Positions 34,406 to 42,843 of a stretch of 42,843 bases of DNA are shown here, piece after piece. Both the position numbers and the translations under genes were made by a program. Under the pieces are notes generated by a model. It ran no database searches and had not been told where the DNA came from. It saw only the letters and a list, made by a program, of their open reading frames with translations. The DNA lies in the NCBI GenBank assembly GCA_030833925.1, contig JAURGE010000022.1:1-42843 (forward strand), given 5' to 3'. The DNA comes from Alphaproteobacteria bacterium. Its GTDB lineage: Bacteria; Pseudomonadota; Alphaproteobacteria; Bin95. How positions within the stretch are numbered: the first letter of the stretch is position 1; every line of letters starts with the position of its first letter.

Positions 34406-35161
34406 ATGCTATTTCAAGATAGAACAATCATAATTACTGGCGCCGGATCAGGAATAGGCGCTGCAACCGCAGCCAGAGCTCTGCATGAGGGTGCTAATCT
34501 TGTGGCTGTGGACCAAGACGCCGAAAGCCTCTCTAAACTTAAAGAGCTTGCACCAGAACGAGTTGAAACGCTGATTGGCGACGTATCCGAAGCCACTTTA
34601 GCTAGAGAAGGGGTAAAACTTACTCAAAAGTTCCCAACCCCCTTAAAGGGTCTTGTTACAGCAGCTGGCATTAGCGCTAGCGGAACATCTATTAGAGATT
34701 TTACCGATGAGACTTGGGACCGGATTTTCCAAGTTAATGTTAGGGGATCATGGGTATGGCTTAAAGCCTGCCTTCCTGAATTTGAGTCAAAAGGTGGTGG
34801 AAGCGTGGTTTTCCTAGCATCTCAGCTTGCTTTTGGTGGAGGCCGGCTAAATGCGGCCTACATTGCCTCCAAGGGCGCTATTGTTTCTCTAGCAAAAACA
34901 GCTGCGTTCGAACTCGCAGAGTCTGGGGTGCGCGTCAACGCTGTGGCGCCAGGTGCAATCGATACACCTTTGTTGCGAAAAGGCATGCGAAACCAGAAAG
35001 ACCCGGATGCTGCTATCGCTTACTCTCAAAATCGTCACGCAATGAGACGTTTTGGCCGGCCCGAAGAGATTGCAAGCCCAATTATTTATCTTCTCACTGA
35101 TGAAGCGAGCTTTATCACCGGCCACACTCTGCTCGCTGACGGGGGCTGGACCTCAGCTTGA
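34406..35161 (+). CDS. SDR family NAD(P)-dependent oxidoreductase (FabG-like)
   Basis: 251 residues, classical SDR. TGAGSGIG at 11-18 (cofactor binding), Asn111, Ser139, Tyr152 and Lys156 form the catalytic tetrad. The C-terminal segment LLADGGWTSA is typical of FabG-like enzymes. Substrate unknown; 3-oxoacyl reductase or an alcohol dehydrogenase are both possible. Flanked by the divergent permease (about 260 nt between starts, nothing else recognised in the gap) and convergent purB (108-nt gap without a terminator). Confidence 0.84.
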   Translation: MLFQDRTIIITGAGSGIGAATAARALHEGANLVAVDQDAESLSKLKELAPERVETLIGDVSEATLAREGVKLTQKFPTPLKGLVTAAGISASGTSIRDFTDETWDRIFQVNVRGSWVWLKACLPEFESKGGGSVVFLASQLAFGGGRLNAAYIASKGAIVSLAKTAAFELAESGVRVNAVAPGAIDTPLLRKGMRNQKDPDAAIAYSQNRHAMRRFGRPEEIASPIIYLLTDEASFITGHTLLADGGWTSA

Positions 35162-35269
35162 CCATCCAATCAGTTACATTTCACGATTGCTGCTCGTTAT
35201 TAAAGTCATATGGTTAAACACCTAATGACTAATAGCTAAAAGCGATGCAAACAGATCTGAGCTGGGGGG

Positions 35270-36568
35270 TTAGCTGTGTCCGAAAACGCGCTCAAAAATT
35301 AAATCAACGTGAGCAAGTTGGCGAGCAGGATCAAAGGCCGCCTCCAGTTCAGCATTCGGCACCTTCCCAGAAACCTCAGGGTCGGATTTTAAACGATCAA
35401 GAAAACTTCCGCCGTTCTTCCAAACATCCATAGCGTTGGCCTGCACTAAACGATAGGCATCCTCCCTGCTTACCCCTGCCTGCGTTAATGCCAATAAGAC
35501 GTGTTGTGAGAACGCTAGACCGCCCATTCGGTCCATATTTTCTTTCATTCGATCTGGATATACGACTAATTTTTCAATCATCCCTGCCAAACGCATCAAA
35601 GCAAAATCAAGGGTCACAGTAGCATCAGGGGCAAACATGCGTTCGACAGAAGAGTGGGAAATGTCACGCTCATGCCAAAGGGCAACATTCTCCATTGCTG
35701 GAACAACGGCCGCCCGAACGACACGTGCAAGACCGGTTAGATTCTCAGAGAGCACTGGATTACGTTTATGGGGCATTGCGGAAGAACCCTTTTGCCCCTG
35801 GTGGAAAAATTCTTCCGCTTCGAGAACTTCTGTTCGCTGAAGATGACGAATTTCCGTAGCAATCCGCTCAATACTGCTCGCAATCACTCCAAGGGTCGCA
35901 AAAAACATGGCGTGACGGTCGCGAGGAATTACCTGGGTTGATATAGTTTCCGGCGTTAGCCCCATCTTTGCAGCAACGTGAGCTTCAACGCGTGGATCTA
36001 TAGAGGCGAATGTCCCAACAGGACCAGAAATTGCGCATGTAGCAATCTCAGCACGACTTGCTAACAGACGCTCGCGGTTCCGCTTAAATTCGGCATAGTG
36101 ACCCGCAAGTTTCAAACCAAAAGTGGTGGGCTCCGCATGAATTCCGTGACTACGGCCAATAGTTATGGTGAGTTTATGCTCAAAAGCCCGGGTTTCCAGC
36201 GCAGTAAGCACCTTATCTAGGTCATCAAGTAAAATGTCAGTTGCCCGCATGAGTTGAACAGCAAGACAGGTATCAAGTACATCCGAAGAAGTCATACCTT
36301 GATGGACGAAACGCGCTTCAGGCCCGACATACTCAGCAAGGTTGGTCAAGAAGGCTATAACGTCATGACGGGTTTCAGCCTCAATAGCATCAATCCGAGC
36401 CACCTCAAATTGACCCCGCTCCCAAACAGCCCTGGCTGCTTCCTTTGGCACTACACCAAGCTCTGCTTGGGCATCCATAGCGTGGGCCTCAATTTCAAAC
36501 CAGATTTGGAACTTAGCCTCTGGTTCCCAAATTGAGGTCATTTCAGAACGACTGTAACGCGGGATCAT
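35270..36568 (-). CDS. purB: Adenylosuccinate lyase
   Basis: Purine synthesis enzyme (SAICAR and adenylosuccinate cleavage). 432 residues. The fumarase/aspartase signature SSAMPHKRNP and GRSHGIHAEPTTFG are present. The shorter bacterial (B. subtilis-like) form. Monocistronic as far as can be seen. Confidence 0.95.
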   Translation of the reverse strand: MIPRYSRSEMTSIWEPEAKFQIWFEIEAHAMDAQAELGVVPKEAARAVWERGQFEVARIDAIEAETRHDVIAFLTNLAEYVGPEARFVHQGMTSSDVLDTCLAVQLMRATDILLDDLDKVLTALETRAFEHKLTITIGRSHGIHAEPTTFGLKLAGHYAEFKRNRERLLASRAEIATCAISGPVGTFASIDPRVEAHVAAKMGLTPETISTQVIPRDRHAMFFATLGVIASSIERIATEIRHLQRTEVLEAEEFFHQGQKGSSAMPHKRNPVLSENLTGLARVVRAAVVPAMENVALWHERDISHSSVERMFAPDATVTLDFALMRLAGMIEKLVVYPDRMKENMDRMGGLAFSQHVLLALTQAGVSREDAYRLVQANAMDVWKNGGSFLDRLKSDPEVSGKVPNAELEAAFDPARQLAHVDLIFERVFGHS

Positions 36569-36712
36569 TTATAACGACTCCAAAAGATGCTGAGCAGAGG
36601 TTATCGCGGTCAAGGATGACTCGGTCAACGTGACTGCTTATCCTACCCATCACATTGACAATGCATATAACTCTACCCCACCTAGAGATTCAGCGTTATT
36701 ACCGGAGTCATC

Positions 36713-37639
36713 ATGCGCCGTTCTTGCCTTATCGCCTTGGCTTTTATCGTTCTAGCACCAGCCACATATGCCAATTCTGAAACTGGACAAAGTGAGACTT
36801 GCGGTTACTTGCCATACCGCCCGGGAGGCAAGGATCGTTTCGGCCCTTCTAGAGAACAAGCCCTACCCGCAAAAATTGGTGGACAGGCTTCCTATGCTCT
36901 AGCCCTAGATCTTCTGAGGCCAACTTTTCTGGCAGCAGAAATAGCAGATGACTTACTCATGGGGAAAACTAAGGACGAGATAAGGGATACAGCGGGAAGC
37001 GCTCTTAGTCTGGGCGAGTATATGCTTTTTTCGGCGAAGCAATTTGCTGAACCACCAAAAGAAACTGAGAATGCTGATTTTAGGCGTCGCCTCGCTGAGG
37101 CTCGTGCTAAAACTTTCCACGCAATATACATGCTGTCTAAGACAAATTACGAAACAATTGCATCGAATGTGAGGAGCGAGGACAGCCCCAATAAAGACGC
37201 CCTTATGAAGGTATCAAAGGCCTGGAGGCCAGCCTATGCGTTATTGGCGAAAACACAGGCAGACGACAAACGCATAGAGCTCCTAGCTTCAGATTTAGAC
37301 ATGGATAGCGTTCTTGAGAAAGAAGCAGAAGTTTGCTTAGTGCATGCAGTGCACGTTATCGCTTTAGATCAATCTAACTCAATCAATCAGGCACACGCTT
37401 CAATTAAGCGTTGGGATGCGCGTCCGTTAGTTAACGCTCGAGCTTTACCAAAAGCAGCGCGAGCACCGTTCTTCGATAGGGAAGACGTTGGAGATGAGCT
37501 CGCTGCAAAAATATTATCCCTAGAGCCGGGCAGCATTAACCTGAAGCAGTTCAAGGCCATTTCTGAACTATATGCTCAGTTTGTTGACGCATCTAAAGTT
37601 TTGCACAACGCAATGCTTGAAAACAACAAACCTAAGTAA
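36713..37639 (+). CDS. Unrecognised exported protein
   Basis: 308 residues; I do not recognise its family. Residues 1-20 form a signal peptide (cleavage near TYA|NSE). GGAG lies 6 nt before the ATG. The mature part is soluble and probably helical, with charged helices around 85-150 and two cysteines only (Cys30 and Cys208) that could form a disulfide. No lipobox, repeat or catalytic motif is seen. It is convergent with thiL, stops separated by 2 nt. A TTGACA at 36655-36660 lies upstream, but a matching -10 is not evident. Confidence 0.55.
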   Translation: MRRSCLIALAFIVLAPATYANSETGQSETCGYLPYRPGGKDRFGPSREQALPAKIGGQASYALALDLLRPTFLAAEIADDLLMGKTKDEIRDTAGSALSLGEYMLFSAKQFAEPPKETENADFRRRLAEARAKTFHAIYMLSKTNYETIASNVRSEDSPNKDALMKVSKAWRPAYALLAKTQADDKRIELLASDLDMDSVLEKEAEVCLVHAVHVIALDQSNSINQAHASIKRWDARPLVNARALPKAARAPFFDREDVGDELAAKILSLEPGSINLKQFKAISELYAQFVDASKVLHNAMLENNKPK

Positions 37640-37641
37640 AG

Positions 37642-38619
37642 CTATCGATGTTGGAAGCCTGTTTTGGTTAGCTTAATTTGCTGACCTGTATCGCTTAGCA
37701 ACTCAACTCCCGGGCGACCCTCTATAACTAAGCCTATCCGAGTTGCTAAAGTTGAATGATGGACGGCGAGGGTGGTGATCCGATCACGATTCTCATGGGG
37801 AGCTGAAAAAACTATCTGATAATCATCACCTGCTGTTACAGCTTCACTGATAGTCCATAAGCCCCGCGAAATCGCGCGTGTTATTGCGTCAGAGAGAGGT
37901 ACGGAAGATCCATCTATTTTAAGCCTAACTCCTGAAGCTTTAGCGATATGGCCGGCGTCTGCAACCAAGCCATCGGAAACATCAGCGGAGGCATTAGCAA
38001 GCCCCAGCTCACCTAGGGCAGCGCCAAAACCCGCAGGTGGTGTCGGCAATGAAAAACGACCAGAGAGCCAGCTTCGATCCTCGAGAGATATTTGGGGAAG
38101 TTGACCTTGGACAACCTTTAACCCCAACCCAGCATCACCGATGCTACCTGTAACCCAGAGATCATCGCCAACACGGGCACCCGACCTGGTTATCATACTG
38201 CCCTGGAGAACAGTCCCTATTGCGGTTATGGAAGCAACTATTGGCCCGGACGTCGACACTGTATCTCCACCAAGGAGCGAAATGCCGTATTCTTCTTGGT
38301 CCAGCATTAAACCCGCCGAAAATGCTGCTACCCAGTCCTCATTCAATTCGTTCGGTAGAGCTAGCGTTAAAAGATACCCCGATAGCCTGGCACCCTTAGC
38401 TGCAAGATCAGAAATATTAGTTCTGAGAAGACGACGAGCAATCACGCCTGGCTGTTCGCTGGACAGGAAATGGACACCGGCTACAAATGCATCCGTGGTA
38501 ACCACAAACTCTCTACCTGGTAGCAAATCGATTAGTGCAGCGTCATCCTTAAGACCCAAGCCTCCAGACCCAGCTAAGGGCGCAAAGTAACGAGAAATTA
38601 GGTCAAATTCAGTGGTCAT
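37642..38619 (-). CDS. thiL: Thiamine-monophosphate kinase
   Basis: Phosphorylates thiamine phosphate to the active diphosphate. 325 residues. Metal-binding motif GLKDDAALI (Asp25, Asp26), TTDAFVAGVHF, and the SDGLVADAGHI region are present. Last gene of the riboflavin/nusB block, 39 nt after nusB. Confidence 0.93.
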   Translation of the reverse strand: MTTEFDLISRYFAPLAGSGGLGLKDDAALIDLLPGREFVVTTDAFVAGVHFLSSEQPGVIARRLLRTNISDLAAKGARLSGYLLTLALPNELNEDWVAAFSAGLMLDQEEYGISLLGGDTVSTSGPIVASITAIGTVLQGSMITRSGARVGDDLWVTGSIGDAGLGLKVVQGQLPQISLEDRSWLSGRFSLPTPPAGFGAALGELGLANASADVSDGLVADAGHIAKASGVRLKIDGSSVPLSDAITRAISRGLWTISEAVTAGDDYQIVFSAPHENRDRITTLAVHHSTLATRIGLVIEGRPGVELLSDTGQQIKLTKTGFQHR

Positions 38620-38658
38620 AAATAGCCGTTATTTTTAGTCCTGTGTTATACCTGTAGT

Positions 38659-39150
38659 TCAGATTTCATCCGGTCGGACAATACGGGCAATACGATCAAG
38701 CGCTGCGTTGACAAGTGCTGCTTCAGGTTTTCCAAAGAAATCATCTGCAATGTCCACGTACTCGCTTATCGAAACTTTTGGAGGAGCATCCCCAATCGCG
38801 AAGATTTCTGCGGCGCCAGCAACTAGAATTGCCTGGAGTATCAATTCCATTCTCTCTAATCGTCTGTTCTCAAGCGCACCCTGCAGCAGCTCTATCAACC
38901 GCTCTCCATTCTCGTCGATGGCCTGAATGATGGTCCCGTAAAATTTCTTGTCGACAACCAGCGACATACCATCAATATTTTGCCCCAAGTAATGCTTCTG
39001 CATCTCATTAGCTGCACCGGCAAGCGGTTTATGGACAATTTCGGCTTGATAAAGTGTTTGCACTGCCGCTACGCGGGCGACCCGTCGATGGCTGGCAGCG
39101 CGGACAGGCTGTTGATCGGCACCCGCAGGCTCCACCTCAGAGGCCACCAC
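38659..39150 (-). CDS. nusB: Transcription antitermination protein NusB
   Basis: 163 residues, all-helical. RRVARVAAVQTLYQAE near residue 22, then ILQAILVAGAAEIFAI and ISEYVDIADDFFG, fit NusB. It binds boxA RNA with NusE and is needed for rRNA antitermination. GTG 39150 overlaps the 3' end of ribH by 14 nt. Confidence 0.93.
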   Translation of the reverse strand: MVASEVEPAGADQQPVRAASHRRVARVAAVQTLYQAEIVHKPLAGAANEMQKHYLGQNIDGMSLVVDKKFYGTIIQAIDENGERLIELLQGALENRRLERMELILQAILVAGAAEIFAIGDAPPKVSISEYVDIADDFFGKPEAALVNAALDRIARIVRPDEI

Positions 39151-39622
39151 GAAAACGGCGTTTCATCGCGATCATCCCGAGACAAGCCAAAGCTGCCTCT
39201 CGACCCTTATTTTTTTGGTTAACATTAGCCCTGACAAGAGCTTGTTGCTCATTCTCGCAGGTGAGGAGACCAAAGCCCACGGCCAATCCTCGGTTAACAG
39301 TCAAATCCATCAATCCCCTGGCGGTCTCCTGGCAGATCAAATCATAATGACTTGTTTCTCCGCGAAGTACGCAACCAAGCGTGATAAAACCGTCAAATAA
39401 TTTTCCACCATCCCTGCGGGACGCGGCCAGCATAATAGCGGCAGGCATCTCGAATGCACCACCTACACTTACCTTTTCGAAAGTAGCACCAAACTCAGCA
39501 ATTGTGGCAGCTGCCCCGCGCTCCAGCTCATCGACGATGTGTCGATAATAAGGCGCAGTAATTAAAAGGATGTGTGAACCATCTGCTGGATCTAAGTCTA
39601 AATAGTCGGAAGCATCAGCCAC
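39137..39622 (-). CDS. ribH: 6,7-dimethyl-8-ribityllumazine synthase
   Basis: Penultimate step of riboflavin synthesis. 161 residues. GAFEMPAAIMLAA (substrate loop), ITLGCVLRGETSHYDLIC and the C-terminal RGREAALACL are present. GTG 39622, with GGAGAG 10 nt upstream. Follows ribBX by 33 nt. Confidence 0.94.
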   Translation of the reverse strand: MADASDYLDLDPADGSHILLITAPYYRHIVDELERGAAATIAEFGATFEKVSVGGAFEMPAAIMLAASRRDGGKLFDGFITLGCVLRGETSHYDLICQETARGLMDLTVNRGLAVGFGLLTCENEQQALVRANVNQKNKGREAALACLGMIAMKRRFRGGL

Positions 39623-39655
39623 GGGTGATATCTCTCCAGAAAAGGGAAAACTATG

Positions 39656-40858
39656 TCAATTGCCACGCACAGTGTTGTGGTCAACCTCTAGCGTTTCAAC
39701 AATATTGAGGCCATAGCCCTCAATTCCAACGACACGCTTTGGTGAGTTGGTTAGCAGAATGAGGTTTTTAACACCAAGATCAAGAAGGATCTGAGCACCT
39801 ACGCCATAATCGCGCAGTTGACCCCCATCTCCCCCGTCAGCTTTCGCCCCAATCTCTGCCGCAATACGTTCGGAAAGGTTTGTTGCCCTGGTTTCGCGTA
39901 TCAAAACAACTACACCACGTTCCGCAGCACCAATCATTTCCATTGCCTGCTGCAGACCTCCTCCTCGCTGACGGTGATGATCACCAAGTAAGTCTTCTAA
40001 AATGTTAACAGCATGCATCCGGACCATAACTGGCGCGTCACCCTCTACATCACCCTTAACCAAAGCAACATGCTCTGTACCTTCGAGAGTAGAGCCAAAG
40101 ATAATCATCCTAAAATCGCCGCCAAAACGACTATTAAGTTCCGTTTCAACAACACGCTCAATAGTGCGATCAAAACGGCGGCGATACGCAATAAGATCGG
40201 CAATCGCACCAATCTTCATGCCATGATATTGGGCAAACTTAATCAATTCTGGCAGCCGTGACATGGTGCCATCTTCATTCATAATCTCACAGATCACACC
40301 AGATGGGTTAAGTCCTGCGAGACGGGAAATATCCACTGCAGCTTCAGTGTGACCAGCCCTAACCAAAACTCCGCCGTCTCTAGCTTGCAATGGAAAAACG
40401 TGCCCCGGAGTTACGATATCATTCTTCTCTGACGCTGGGTCTATCGCCACAGAAATCGTTCTAGCTCTATCAGGCGCTGATATACCAGTTGTCACACCTT
40501 CTCGAGCTTCAATGGACACAGTGAACGCGGTTGACTGTCGCTGACGATTGTCCTGGGGCATCAGAGGCAATCCCAGCTCGTCAACCCGTTTTGAGGTCAA
40601 CGAGAGACAAATTAGCCCTCGCCCATGTTTTGCCATGAAATTGATGACCTCTGGAGTAGCCATCTGAGCTGGGATCACGAGGTCGCCCTCATTCTCTCGA
40701 TCCTCGTCATCAACCAGAACAAACATTCTACCGTTGCGTGCCTCGTCGATTATTTCATCAATCGGCGAAAGAAAGGCCATGTCTTCGGAAGTACGTTTCA
40801 GTTCTTCGGCCAAGTCCGCCGGGCTGATACGCGCCATATCGTTAATGTCGGCGGTCAA
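39656..40858 (-). CDS. ribBX: RibBX: 3,4-dihydroxy-2-butanone-4-phosphate synthase with a degenerate GTP cyclohydrolase II-like half
   Basis: 400 residues. The N-terminal half is an intact RibB domain: DEDRENEGD at 51-59, and RAGHTEAAVD from Arg167 with acid/base residues. The C-terminal half aligns with RibA, but the zinc cysteines are gone: the segment 278-301 reads MVRMHAVNILEDLLGDHHRQ followed by GGG where active RibA has three Cys. This is the ribBX variant known from Proteobacteria; true RibA must be elsewhere in the genome. TTG 40858 overlaps the ribE stop and has GGAGG 7 nt upstream; ATG 40837 has no such site. Confidence 0.88.
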   Translation of the reverse strand: MTADINDMARISPADLAEELKRTSEDMAFLSPIDEIIDEARNGRMFVLVDDEDRENEGDLVIPAQMATPEVINFMAKHGRGLICLSLTSKRVDELGLPLMPQDNRQRQSTAFTVSIEAREGVTTGISAPDRARTISVAIDPASEKNDIVTPGHVFPLQARDGGVLVRAGHTEAAVDISRLAGLNPSGVICEIMNEDGTMSRLPELIKFAQYHGMKIGAIADLIAYRRRFDRTIERVVETELNSRFGGDFRMIIFGSTLEGTEHVALVKGDVEGDAPVMVRMHAVNILEDLLGDHHRQRGGGLQQAMEMIGAAERGVVVLIRETRATNLSERIAAEIGAKADGGDGGQLRDYGVGAQILLDLGVKNLILLTNSPKRVVGIEGYGLNIVETLEVDHNTVRGN

Positions 40859-41454
40859 GTGAGATCCTCCGTCTCAAGAAGACGCTTAACGTACCTCGCC
40901 AGCATATCAATTTCTAGGTTCACCCGGGATCCCACTTGCAAATCGCTAAAAGTCGTGTGTTCCATTGTGTGCGGAATAATCGCCACATGAAAACCGTTAT
41001 TGCTGGCCCCATTAACTGTCAGAGATACGCCGTCTACGGCAATAGAGCCCTTTTCTGCAATGAAGCGCAGCAGCATCTTTGGTGCTAAAAACTTGATCCG
41101 CCAAGCATCGCCGTCTTGAATTACATCTTGCACTTCACCGACACCATCAACGTGCCCTGACACAATGTGACCGCCCAGCTCCTGGCCTAGAGTCAGAGAG
41201 CGTTCTAAATTGACCCTAGTGCCCTCGGTCCAATCTCCTACAGTAGTGCGAGCTAGAGTTTCGTTAGAACTGTAAAACGAGACGCTACCTGGTCGTTTTT
41301 CAGTAACCGTGTGGCACGCACCAGACAGCGCAATTGATGCCCCAATATCTATTGTATTGGCATCATATGCTGTCTCAATCACCATAATGGCCCCGGATTG
41401 GTCTCGCGTTATTTTTGCGACGCGACCAACGTCCGAGACAAGCCCCGTAAACAT
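40855..41454 (-). CDS. ribE: Riboflavin synthase (alpha subunit)
   Basis: 199 residues, two lumazine-binding repeats. N-terminal MFTGLV, SGHVDGVGEV at the start of the second repeat, and VDGVSLTVNG. ATG 41454 with AGGAA upstream; a TTG one codon earlier is the longer choice. In the first repeat the usual NGVCLTV reads SGACHTV, a mild divergence. Overlaps ribBX by 4 nt (TTGA). Confidence 0.93.
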   Translation of the reverse strand: MFTGLVSDVGRVAKITRDQSGAIMVIETAYDANTIDIGASIALSGACHTVTEKRPGSVSFYSSNETLARTTVGDWTEGTRVNLERSLTLGQELGGHIVSGHVDGVGEVQDVIQDGDAWRIKFLAPKMLLRFIAEKGSIAVDGVSLTVNGASNNGFHVAIIPHTMEHTTFSDLQVGSRVNLEIDMLARYVKRLLETEDLT

Positions 41455-41464
41455 CAAGAAGTTC

Positions 41465-42595
41465 CTATTCTATAGTCACGTAAAACTCAGCACAGTCGTC
41501 GTCAATACTTTGCAGCCCTTGCCTAATAAATCTAGGGCCATTTGCGACCTGGACTAGGCCTAGAGGACCGATCGCCGCAAGGCCGTCGCCCCCTATAATT
41601 TGAGGCCCGCGAAACGAATGAATACGATCTACCAGACTCCTTTCAATAAAACTCGTTGCAACAGTTGCGCCTCCCTCAATGAGAAGTCGCGTGACACCCT
41701 CAGAAGCGATGATCTCTGAGACAGATGCGACATCTAAGCGCCCATCACCCATCACAGGTGTTGGAAACACACGGACACCAGCCGCAGTCATCTTAGACAT
41801 ACTGTTCGGATTTTTTGATGCTGTGAAAACCCATGTTTCCTGTTCATTAGCACGAGCAACCAAGTCTAAATCACTGTGTTCTGCTAACTTCAGGCGTGTA
41901 TCTAAGACAATGCGAATGGGTGATGAACCTTCAAAACCCGCAATACGGCAATCAAGCCGTGGGTTGTCGGCCAACGCCGTCCCTACTCCAACCAATATTG
42001 CGTCATGAGTAGCGCGCAAAAGGTGGCCATGCTTTCTTGCCTCCGGGCCAGTAATCCACTTGCTGTTACCTTCCTTGGTGGCAATACGACCATCCAGGCT
42101 CGTTGCCGTTTTTAATGCTATCATTGGACGGCCTCGCTCAATTCGCGAGAGAAACCCTGCTTGATCAAAGCGCGCTATTTTTTCATCTAGGCCTTCTTCA
42201 ACCTTTATTCCAGCCTGTCTAAGGATATCAAAACCACGTCCGGATACACGTCCGTCTGGATCTTCGAGGGCCGCAACAACGCGGCTAATACCAGCTGCGA
42301 TCAAAGCTTCGGCGCACGGTGCAGTCTCTCCAACATGACTGCAAGGTTCAAGGGTAACGTAGGCAGTGCCATCCTTAGCTCGCGCTCCAGCTCGAAGTAA
42401 GGCTTCTGTTTCCGCATGCGGCCGACCCCCAGGTTGGGTCCAACCTCGACCCGCTACAATCCCAGCCTTATCAACAATTACACACCCTACTGCCGGATTG
42501 GGCCAGACACGCCCGAGACCACGACGCCCCAATGCCAACGCCGTCGCCATATGGCCCCTATCGGCCGCGCTAAAAGTGTTATTCGACATCCTCAT
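41465..42595 (-). CDS. ribD: Riboflavin biosynthesis deaminase/reductase RibD
   Basis: Bifunctional enzyme of early riboflavin synthesis, about 376 residues. Zinc deaminase domain: His60 and Glu62 (HAETEA), Cys85 and Cys94 (LEPCSH, APCAEA). Reductase domain from about 150: [12 protein letters not shown] and [15 protein letters not shown] 42595 with GGTGG upstream is chosen; ATG 42589 and longer starts are possible. It overlaps the 3' end of nrdR by 17 nt. Confidence 0.93.
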   Translation of the reverse strand: MRMSNNTFSAADRGHMATALALGRRGLGRVWPNPAVGCVIVDKAGIVAGRGWTQPGGRPHAETEALLRAGARAKDGTAYVTLEPCSHVGETAPCAEALIAAGISRVVAALEDPDGRVSGRGFDILRQAGIKVEEGLDEKIARFDQAGFLSRIERGRPMIALKTATSLDGRIATKEGNSKWITGPEARKHGHLLRATHDAILVGVGTALADNPRLDCRIAGFEGSSPIRIVLDTRLKLAEHSDLDLVARANEQETWVFTASKNPNSMSKMTAAGVRVFPTPVMGDGRLDVASVSEIIASEGVTRLLIEGGATVATSFIERSLVDRIHSFRGPQIIGGDGLAAIGPLGLVQVANGPRFIRQGLQSIDDDCAEFYVTIE

Positions 42596-42843
42596 CGAGG
42601 CCACCAATGAAGTCCTCGAAATCCTTTGCTTCGCGGAAATTTCGATACACTGAAGCGAAGCGAACATAGGCAACTGAATCGAGAGAGCGGAGAGCTTCCA
42701 TCACCACTTCACCAACAGTAGATGCAGGAATTTCGGTTTCACCCATGGTCTCTAGCCGACGAACCATTGAAGTGACTACTCGGGCAACCCGTTCCTCTTC
42801 AACTGGACGCTTTCGAAGAGCTATTCGCATTGATCGCTCTATT
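42579..42843 (-). CDS. nrdR: Transcriptional regulator NrdR, C-terminal part
   Basis: About 88 residues of NrdR at the window edge, including the ATP-cone: [11 protein letters not shown], then [21 protein letters not shown]. In full NrdR an N-terminal zinc ribbon precedes this, beyond the right edge. It represses ribonucleotide reductase genes with dATP/ATP. Overlap with ribD indicates co-transcription with the rib genes. Confidence 0.92.
   Translation of the reverse strand, partial: IERSMRIALRKRPVEEERVARVVTSMVRRLETMGETEIPASTVGEVVMEALRSLDSVAYVRFASVYRNFREAKDFEDFIGGLDEDVE

Noticed and set aside
36655..36671. TTGACA followed by TATAAC as a sigma-70 promoter
   Set aside because: The two boxes are only about 5 nt apart, far from the 16-18 nt needed.
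39623..40860. FMN riboswitch upstream of ribBX or ribH
   Set aside because: ribE, ribBX and ribH are contiguous or overlapping; no room for the aptamer, and its conserved segments are not seen.
1..42843. tRNA, rRNA, CRISPR array, insertion sequences or prophage genes
   Set aside because: Intergenic regions were read for cloverleaf ends, repeat-spacer patterns, transposase motifs and terminal inverted repeats; none was found.

Overview
The window is a gene-dense bacterial chromosome segment of moderate G+C. It has no rRNA, tRNA, CRISPR array, insertion sequence or phage gene that I can see. Gene content and order point to an alphaproteobacterium, probably of the Rhodospirillales or a related marine group. 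The evidence is the nrdR-ribD-ribE-ribBX-ribH-nusB-thiL run, the divergent bamE / cytochrome bc1 chaperone pair next to YceD-plsX-fabH, a DUF1285-NudL-DUF6111-CCA transferase chain, an IalB protein and a K+-independent proton pyrophosphatase. The assignment below class level is inference.

Layout. 1-445: 5' part of dapA, leaving by the left edge. 583-4786: a plus-strand group of a 2-haloacid dehalogenase, a Lon-like protease gene interrupted by a -1 frame change, and an FMN alpha-hydroxy-acid dehydrogenase. 4877-5383: ialB. 5384-5715: non-coding, no function recognised. 5719-9216 (minus): hppA with its terminator, and an MFS transporter. 9376-18786 (minus, to 19361): two acyl-CoA dehydrogenases that look like a catalytic plus non-catalytic subunit pair, a D-2-hydroxyacid dehydrogenase, a secreted TPR protein, and a long chain running DUF1285, nudL, DUF6111, CCA transferase, NTF2-like protein, alpha/beta hydrolase, MaoC-like protein, acyl-CoA dehydrogenase. 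19645-20801 (plus): an ACT-like protein overlapping a DUF4743-Nudix hydrolase. 20938-22490 (minus): map and sfsA. 22578-25873 (plus): a CinA-like protein, an HSL-type esterase, a cysteine-less thiolase homologue and a DUF35 protein. 25944-28986: a TetR regulator, two VOC proteins and selO. 29002-32218 (minus): fabH, plsX, yceD and the bc1 chaperone, with bamE divergent. 32853-37639: a purine permease, an SDR, purB and an unrecognised exported protein. 37642-42843 (minus): thiL, nusB, ribH, ribBX, ribE, ribD and the 3' part of nrdR.

How the genes work together. The right end makes riboflavin and its regulator-linked neighbours. GTP cyclohydrolase II activity must come from elsewhere, because the RibA-like half of RibBX lacks its zinc cysteines. 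The plsX/fabH block starts fatty acid and phospholipid synthesis. The middle holds several acyl-CoA and ester catabolic modules whose substrates cannot be named from sequence.

The most interesting signal is in the Lon-like gene. Its protease domain, with the catalytic Ser and Lys, is in the -1 frame relative to the AAA part. The switch falls exactly at a correctly phased A-AAA-AAA heptamer followed by an inverted repeat. This may be programmed frameshifting, transcriptional slippage, a real split gene, or a one-base homopolymer error. I found no wholly new system beyond this and several unusual enzyme pairs.
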